The notes beneath the pieces were generated by a model. That model was not told the origin of the DNA. It did not search any database and saw nothing but the letters and a program-made list of their open reading frames with translations. The position numbers and the translations under genes were made by a program. Shown here in pieces: positions 6,048-9,764 of a DNA stretch of 9,764 nucleotides (position 1 is the first letter of the stretch; every line of letters begins with the position of its first letter). Origin of the DNA: Desulfobacterales bacterium (GTDB lineage: Bacteria; Desulfobacterota; Desulfobacteria; Desulfobacterales; C00003060); NCBI GenBank assembly GCA_030629475.1, contig DAOVOU010000043.1:1-9764 (forward strand), given 5' to 3'.

Positions 6048-7238
6048 ATGATTTCTAAATCGACAATCGACAATCGACAATCGACAATCCTATCCCCGGT
6101 CTATTTCCCTTTTACTTTCATATCCCCTTCGTTGGTGGAGGCCATGACGCTCTGTTTCCACCGCGTGGTTGTCTATCATCCGGCCCACTCTAAACTCCAA
6201 GAGGCCCTTCGGCCCTGGATAGACAGGGGCTTCCTGGATATTCGGAGCCCATTTGAAGGGGTCGTGGATAAGAAGCCCCTTGAGGCTGCGCTCCGCAATT
6301 TCAGGAGCTGGGGACTTTTGCACCAGCATGCTGATATGGCTTACCTGAAAATGGTTGGGAACAAGATTGCGCCCGTTGATCCGGAGACACCAAGAATCGT
6401 CTCTGATATTAGGACCATGGCTGCAAAGAGTTCAGATAACTCTGAAGAGAGCGAGCTTCCCCTCCAGCTATTCATTCACCTGGCACAGGAGTTTGACCAG
6501 CACTCCTGGGAATTGAGGCAGCAAATGAATCGGTTCAATGACCAGTATCAAACCTTGCAAAGCTCCTTTCGCGAGGACGAGGCCGGTCAGGTACATGAGC
6601 CGATCTCAAAAGACCTGCCCGCTCGTGCCCGTCCGCCATCGGCTTTGCCTCAGGCGAATGCCGGGCGGGCCTCACAGTGGCAGGCGGGGCTGTTTCCTGT
6701 TACGGGAGAAGACCCGGGCGGTTTTATGATCGAAAAGCGGATGGCCGCCTGGAACCATCTCTTCCAGGAGGATCCTGCGGACACATGCCTCCTCTTTACA
6801 GATTCCCCTTTAGCGCTCGCCTACCTTCTTGATGGAGTTCAAGAAAAAGTCGAAGCCCTAAAGTTCAACATCACGTACAGTCAAGTCGAGTCAAGAGAAG
6901 TGCGCAAGAACGATCCCTCTTGGGCCGATCACTTGCACGAGATTTTCAATACGGTGCTTACCACGCCGTGGAGCCACACATTGCAAGAAAGGGTTGTAGA
7001 GGCGGGCCGTGAAATAGAGGCGGCGATTGATCACTTAAGAGAATCAACAGTGAAACCTCACGACAGGAGCGTATCATTCCGCTGGTATGTCTTGCCTCAC
7101 CAGATCTCTCGCACCCTGTTGAATCGACGCTGTGCCCTCGACAGTAGCCATGAAGAAGATGAGGCCGCCAGGGTCAAAAATACCCTGGTGGGGTTAATTG
7201 AACGAGACCCCTCCCTGATTTTCCACAAAAATCGCTAA
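6048..7238 (+). CDS. Unrecognised protein, about 396 residues
   Basis: I do not recognise a family. Counting from the ATG at 6048, residues 5-15 (STIDNRQSTIL) are coded by a heptamer array and are probably not ancestral. Protein-like sequence starts at VYFPFTFISPSLVEAM. There is no signal peptide and no clear membrane segment. A charged, glutamine-rich stretch around residues 145-180 could be helical or coiled coil. A proline/alanine/arginine-rich linker (around 186-206) is coded by a palindromic DNA element. The second half is mixed alpha/beta in appearance, with no metal or nucleotide motif that I can name. A longer frame from a TTG at 5934 reads only repeat and overlaps the previous gene, so I prefer 6048; the next ATG, at 6144, would remove the hydrophobic start. 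No good ribosome binding site supports either. It lies 86 bp after the fusion gene and 122 bp before the ferredoxin. Confidence 0.7.
   Translation: MISKSTIDNRQSTILSPVYFPFTFISPSLVEAMTLCFHRVVVYHPAHSKLQEALRPWIDRGFLDIRSPFEGVVDKKPLEAALRNFRSWGLLHQHADMAYLKMVGNKIAPVDPETPRIVSDIRTMAAKSSDNSEESELPLQLFIHLAQEFDQHSWELRQQMNRFNDQYQTLQSSFREDEAGQVHEPISKDLPARARPPSALPQANAGRASQWQAGLFPVTGEDPGGFMIEKRMAAWNHLFQEDPADTCLLFTDSPLALAYLLDGVQEKVEALKFNITYSQVESREVRKNDPSWADHLHEIFNTVLTTPWSHTLQERVVEAGREIEAAIDHLRESTVKPHDRSVSFRWYVLPHQISRTLLNRRCALDSSHEEDEAARVKNTLVGLIERDPSLIFHKNR
6058..6085. repeat. (AATCGAC)4 tandem repeat at the start of the unknown gene
   Basis: Four exact AATCGAC copies are followed by a broken fifth (AATCCTA, to 6092). 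The array begins eight bases after the presumed ATG and is translated as part of the N-terminus. A gain or loss of one unit would shift the frame. Confidence 0.92.
6617..6670. repeat. Imperfect palindromic element inside the unknown gene
   Basis: Outer arms GCCCGC (6617-6622) and GCGGGC (6665-6670) enclose an inner hairpin: CGCC (6634-6637) with GGCG (6653-6656), and GGC-TTT-GCC at the centre (6641-6649). It is in frame and encodes a Pro/Ala/Arg-rich linker, as an inserted REP-like element would. Confidence 0.45.
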
Positions 7239-7253
7239 CGATCATAAGAAGAC

Positions 7254-7282
7254 TTGACGGTTTTCAAGAATTGGTGTACTAG
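7254..7282 (+). promoter_or_regulatory. Candidate sigma-70 promoter for the ferredoxin
   Basis: TTGACG (7254-7259) is followed after 17 bp by TACTAG (7277-7282). The -35 is good and the -10 is weak. It lies about 80 bp upstream of the ferredoxin start, in the 122-bp gap after the unknown gene. Confidence 0.35.
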
Positions 7283-7343
7283 GGCATATCTCAGAATCAC
7301 GGATGGGATCGTTCTGGACGTAGAACCTGTTGAAAAAACAAAG

Positions 7344-7351
7344 AAAGGAGG
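7344..7351 (+). promoter_or_regulatory. Shine-Dalgarno site of the ferredoxin
   Basis: AAAGGAGG lies nine bases before the ATG at 7361. It is a strong site, consistent with an abundant electron carrier. Confidence 0.8.
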
Positions 7352-7360
7352 CGTAATCAT

Positions 7361-7546
7361 ATGTTTGTACCAACTGTGGATACTGACAAGTGCATCGGAT
7401 GCGGAGAGTGCGTAGAAGTCTGTCCGGTCGAGGTTTTTGAACTTGAAGACGAAAAGGCCGTGCCTGTCAATGCAGACGAGTGTTTAGGATGTGAAAGCTG
7501 CGTTGAGGTTTGTGAGCAAGGGGCAATTACAGTCGAAGAAACATAA
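7361..7546 (+). CDS. 2[4Fe-4S] ferredoxin
   Basis: This is a small, soluble, low-potential electron carrier of 61 residues, the classical size for clostridial-type bacterial ferredoxins. Two CxxCxxCxxxC motifs are complete: Cys11, 14, 17 and 21 (the last followed by Pro) and Cys41, 44, 47 and 51 (followed by Glu, not Pro). Each cluster takes three cysteines of one motif plus the last of the other. The protein is strongly acidic, as expected for docking to redox partners. An AAAGGAGG site and a candidate promoter suggest a transcript of its own. A perfect 10-bp hairpin begins 22 bp after the stop. The partner enzyme is not in the window; sulfate reduction or other anaerobic energy metabolism is a reasonable setting but is inference. 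Confidence 0.95.
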   Translation: MFVPTVDTDKCIGCGECVEVCPVEVFELEDEKAVPVNADECLGCESCVEVCEQGAITVEET

Positions 7547-7567
7547 TATGATCCCAATTGCTGGTGT

Positions 7568-7606
7568 CTGGTCCTTGGTCCCGGTCAAGCTGGAATCAAG
7601 GACCAG
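7568..7606 (+). terminator. Hairpin after the ferredoxin gene (terminator-like, no T-run)
   Basis: CTGGTCCTTG (7568-7577) and CAAGGACCAG (7597-7606) form a perfect 10-bp stem with a 19-nt loop, starting 22 bp past the stop codon. The lack of a T-run argues against simple intrinsic termination; a 3'-end stabiliser is possible. Confidence 0.4.
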
Positions 7607-7705
7607 CTATCCTACCTCGTTGCCATATAACGTTTCGGGATTTCTATCCGCCTGCTGCGGAGAATCATAAGCCTTTTGGTAACGATCCATTTCCCGCCCA
7701 ACCTG

Positions 7706-7817
7706 CAACCCGTATCGAATATCGAGTATCCAGTATCCAGTATTCAGTATCCAGCAACGAGCAACGAATGTCAAATAGCGGAAATCAAAAATCCGCAATC
7801 CGCAATCCGCATAGCGC
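7706..7817. repeat. Long period-7 array before and inside the start of the alkyltransferase gene
   Basis: Sixteen 7-nt units fit in one register. Words pass from TATCGAA/TATCCAG types (7713-7754) through CAACGAG types (7755-7768) to three exact AATCCGC copies (7790-7810). The presumed ATG at 7768 lies within it. The AATCCGC word is the one also seen at 3619-3639 and, inverted, at 5925-5952. Confidence 0.85.
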
Positions 7818-8346
7818 CTGTCGGCTTGAGAACATCGCCGCATTCCTATACCACATATGCCCCACAGCATTTGGATATACGCCCATCTTGTTTCAATCTG
7901 AGCCATTCCTCGTGAAGCGGATCTTCTTGCCCCATTCACACAAAAAGGCCTTAATAAAAAAGCAAATACAAAGGATCGGTCCGGCCAGACCAGGACACAC
8001 ACCAGCGGTCCTTGACCTGTGCAAAGACATACAGGCATATTTTGAGGGGATCCCCATAAAGACCCCGTGGAAAGTCCTCGATCTAAACGGGCTCACCCCC
8101 TTGCAACGCTCTGTGCTTGAAGCTGTAGCAACCGTTCCCCACGGAGAGGTCCGATCTTATGGCCAAATAGCTGCACAGGTCGGACACCCTCGGGCCTGTC
8201 GTTTTGTGGGGACCACCCTTGCCCGAAATCCTTTCCCCATCTTGATCCCATGTCATCGCATCGTCCGGGCTGATGGCTCACCAGGCGGCTTTTATGGTGG
8301 AACCGACCTTAAGAAACGCATGCTTTTGCTGGAAAAACGGATATGA
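7768..8346 (+). CDS. Methylated-DNA--protein-cysteine methyltransferase-like protein (Ogt/MGMT family)
   Basis: The protein should repair O6-alkylguanine by moving the alkyl group to its own cysteine. From the ATG at 7768 it has 192 residues. The C-terminal domain (about 110-190) is complete: TPLQRSVLEAVATVPHGEV, RSYG with the DNA-contacting tyrosine (131), the arginine-finger region CRFVGTTLARNP (144-155) with its asparagine, and the active-site PCHR with Cys162 (codon at 8251). The GGFYGG loop and the LLLE end also fit Ogt. The N-terminal domain is short and diverged. The start is uncertain: 7768 lies inside a period-7 array, so about the first 17 residues are repeat-coded. A TTG at 7558 would add still more repeat, and a TTG at 7888 would cut the N-domain. 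No ribosome binding site is seen for any of them. No ada-type regulatory domain is present. Confidence 0.85.
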   Translation: MSNSGNQKSAIRNPHSACRLENIAAFLYHICPTAFGYTPILFQSEPFLVKRIFLPHSHKKALIKKQIQRIGPARPGHTPAVLDLCKDIQAYFEGIPIKTPWKVLDLNGLTPLQRSVLEAVATVPHGEVRSYGQIAAQVGHPRACRFVGTTLARNPFPILIPCHRIVRADGSPGGFYGGTDLKKRMLLLEKRI

Positions 8347-8518
8347 ATTTCAAGTCTAAGGACGCGTGTTTTAACGTCATCAATACTCTTTTTTCTTTAG
8401 GCTCACTTATAAGCGAGTTTCAGACGTTTTCAAATTTAATTACCTGTCGGCGGGCTTGATTTCAGGTGACTTCCCCGAACCTATTGAGAAGTTACACAAA
8501 TAAGCTCTAATCATTTGC

Positions 8519-8559
8519 AATCATGCAGAATTATCTGCCTAAGATATCATGGCATGATT
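8519..8559. repeat. Inverted repeat AATCATGC/GCATGATT with nested palindrome
   Basis: AATCATGC (8519-8526) pairs perfectly with GCATGATT (8552-8559). The right arm also pairs with the adjacent ATCATG (8546-8551) as ATCATG-G-CATGAT, so two mutually exclusive structures, or a repeated protein-binding half-site, are possible. Confidence 0.4.
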
Positions 8560-8585
8560 CCTGCTTGCAAGAAGAGACGGCGTAG

Positions 8586-8609
8586 TCAACTACTCAACTA
8601 CTCGACCAA
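8586..8609. repeat. Period-8 tandem repeat (TCAACTAC)
   Basis: Two exact TCAACTAC units are followed by a degenerate third (TCGACCAA). The unit is eight bases, unlike the seven-base arrays elsewhere in the window. Confidence 0.6.
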
Positions 8610-8696
8610 TTGTGAGCGAAGCGAACTAAGTACAGTGATGGTCTGCCAAAGTGTTTGACAACAAGTTGTGGTCTGGGGCAGAGGAGAGGCTGTTCC

Positions 8697-8720
8697 TGAA
8701 CCATTGAACCCGTGAACGGT
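8697..8720. repeat. Period-8 tandem repeat (TGAACCNN) in the rpoN leader
   Basis: Three units start with TGAAC at 8697, 8705 and 8713. The array ends 23 bases before the rpoN ATG, and no Shine-Dalgarno site is visible between them. Confidence 0.6.
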
Positions 8721-8743
8721 TACAACACAACAAACACACTATA

Positions 8744-9764
8744 ATGCCCTTAGGACTCAGACAAGAATTTCGCCTTACCCAGCAGTTGGTCATGACACCC
8801 CAGCTTCAGCAGGCTATCAAGTTTCTGCAATTGTGCAGGCTCGAACTGTTGGATGCAATCAATCAGGAAATGGAGGAAAACCCAGTTCTTGAGGATGCGC
8901 CAGAGGAAGTGTCTGCTGAAGGCGGTGGGGATTCTGGGCCGATAACGACTTCCGTAGAGCCATCTGTGTTAAAGCCAGTCACCGCGGAGGAAACGGCTCG
9001 ATCAGATATCGACTGGTCTAACTATTTGGGGGAATACAATACCCCTGGGCCTGTACATTTTGAAGCTGAAAAACGCGAAGTCCCGGAATATGAGAATTTC
9101 GTGGCCCGGCGAGAGTCCTTGAATGAACACTTGATGTGGCAACTTCTGCTTTCCCTTCCAAGCAGGAGAGAGGAAAGGATTGGCAGCGCGATCATTGGCA
9201 ACCTCAACAGAGACGGCTATCTTCGGGCTACTGTGGATGAGATTGCAACCCTGGCCGAGGCAGACACATCAGAGGCAGAAAGCGTCCTGGGCAAGATGCA
9301 ATCCTTTGATCCCCCGGGCGTGTGTGCTCGAGATCTAAGAGAGTGTCTGTTGATTCAGATGAGGCAGCTGGGGTTGCAAGATTCCATTGTGGTTCAGGTT
9401 ATCCGGAATCACATTAAAGACTTAGAGAACAAGAACTACAAGGCGATTTCCCGGGCCGTGGGTGTTAGCCTTGATGATGTCCTTTCTGCTGTCGAGATTA
9501 TCACAAGGATGGAACCGAAACCCGGCCGGCAGTTCAGCGACGAAGAACCCCAGTATATTAGCCCGGATGTCTTTGTGTACAAGGTGGACGATGAATTTGT
9601 TATTGTCCTAAACGAGGACGGTCTCCCCAAGCTTCGCATAAGCTCTTTTTATAAGGAAGCGTTAAGTAGTAAAGGAGCGGAGTTTGCAGGCCATACAAGG
9701 GACTACATCAAGAATAAACTCCGGTCTGCGGTGTGGCTGATTCGCAGCATTCACCAACGCCAGA
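8744..9764 (+). CDS. rpoN: RNA polymerase sigma-54 factor (3' end outside window)
   Basis: Sigma-54 directs RNA polymerase to -24/-12 promoters that need an AAA+ activator, usually for nitrogen, motility and fermentation genes. The first 340 residues are visible, out of a usual 470-490 or so, and the frame is open to the window edge. Region I (1-50) is characteristic: LGLRQEFRLTQQLVMTPQ, then LQQAIKFLQL, ending in EMEENPVLE. An acidic region II follows (about 51-110). The core-binding region III begins near residue 115, with NLNRDGYL and FDPPGVCARDLRECLL as typical blocks. Near the window edge AVWLIRSIHQRQ matches the start of the next conserved block. The RpoN box and HTH lie beyond the window. 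The ATG at 8744 gives the canonical short N-terminus, but no Shine-Dalgarno site precedes it. The neighbour upstream is not the lptB-type ABC gene often found next to rpoN. Confidence 0.96.
   Translation, partial: MPLGLRQEFRLTQQLVMTPQLQQAIKFLQLCRLELLDAINQEMEENPVLEDAPEEVSAEGGGDSGPITTSVEPSVLKPVTAEETARSDIDWSNYLGEYNTPGPVHFEAEKREVPEYENFVARRESLNEHLMWQLLLSLPSRREERIGSAIIGNLNRDGYLRATVDEIATLAEADTSEAESVLGKMQSFDPPGVCARDLRECLLIQMRQLGLQDSIVVQVIRNHIKDLENKNYKAISRAVGVSLDDVLSAVEIITRMEPKPGRQFSDEEPQYISPDVFVYKVDDEFVIVLNEDGLPKLRISSFYKEALSSKGAEFAGHTRDYIKNKLRSAVWLIRSIHQRQ

Larger units (their letters stand above)
8347..8743. other. Gene-free spacer upstream of rpoN
   Basis: No supported gene lies here on either strand. 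It contains an inverted pair AACGTC/GACGTT (8373-8378 and 8423-8428), the palindrome CTTATAAG with CTC/GAG flanks (8402-8417), an AATCATGC/GCATGATT pair (8519-8559), two period-8 arrays (8586-8609 and 8697-8720) and a weak promoter-like TTGAGA-N16-TCTAAT (8484-8511). The length leaves room for a leader RNA, but none is recognised. Confidence 0.65.

Noticed and set aside
7558..7767. TTG start extending the alkyltransferase upstream
   Set aside because: The extra 70 residues cover the ferredoxin hairpin and the heptad array, with no ribosome binding site and no resemblance to the family.
7706..7817. CRISPR-like array
   Set aside because: The units are seven bases with no spacers of the usual 30-40 bases and no cas gene nearby.
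8523..8585. 20-codon ATG frame in the rpoN leader
   Set aside because: No ribosome binding site, no similarity, and it lies across an inverted repeat.
8740..8745. TATAAT just before the rpoN coding sequence
   Set aside because: It overlaps the ATG, so transcription would start inside the gene; no matching -35 was found.

Overview
The window reads as a chromosomal housekeeping segment from a strictly or facultatively anaerobic Gram-negative bacterium, most likely a Desulfobacterota (former Deltaproteobacteria) lineage. This is inferred from the gene content (a DsbD-type reductase, a small 2[4Fe-4S] ferredoxin, a PilZ protein, RpoN), from moderate GC, and from the many 7-nt tandem repeats between genes, a style I associate with that group. 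Every supported gene lies on the + strand. No rRNA, tRNA, CRISPR array, transposase or phage gene was seen.

Layout. 1-1101: the C-terminal part of a DsbD/CcdA-like membrane thiol reductase with a C-terminal thioredoxin domain, cut by the window start. 1277-2293: thiamine-monophosphate kinase (thiL). 2340-2801: a PilZ-domain protein with an N-terminal cysteine-rich (zinc-ribbon-like) segment and a TTG start. 2802-3158: a gene-free stretch with hairpins and a possible MITE-like element. 3159-3581: HIT-family hydrolase/transferase. 3658-5961: a fusion of a CysM/CysK-type cysteine synthase to a cysteinyl-tRNA-synthetase-like domain. About 6048-7238: an unrecognised protein. 7361-7546: ferredoxin. 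About 7768-8346: an O6-alkylguanine-DNA alkyltransferase-like protein. 8347-8743: a gene-free leader. 8744 to the window end: the N-terminal 340 residues of sigma-54 (rpoN).

The most notable gene is the cysteine synthase/CysRS fusion. The synthase half keeps its PLP lysine and substrate motifs. The CysRS half keeps the overall fold signatures, including the C-terminal helical region, but has lost the KMSKS lysine motif, one of the four zinc/cysteine ligands (Cys to Ser) and the glycine-rich ATP-binding loop. It is therefore probably not a working tRNA synthetase. A regulatory or repurposed role, comparable in logic to HisZ on HisG, is my inference.

The second theme is a set of period-7 tandem arrays at gene boundaries (1172-1234, 3567-3650, 5925-5952, 6058-6085, 7706-7817), plus two period-8 arrays before rpoN. 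In three of them the repeat word changes along the array while the 7-nt register is kept. The arrays run into coding sequence: they supply the end of the HIT protein, the C-terminal tail of the fusion protein, and the presumed N-termini of the unknown protein and the alkyltransferase. Because 7 is not a multiple of 3, a copy-number change inside either N-terminal array would shift the reading frame.
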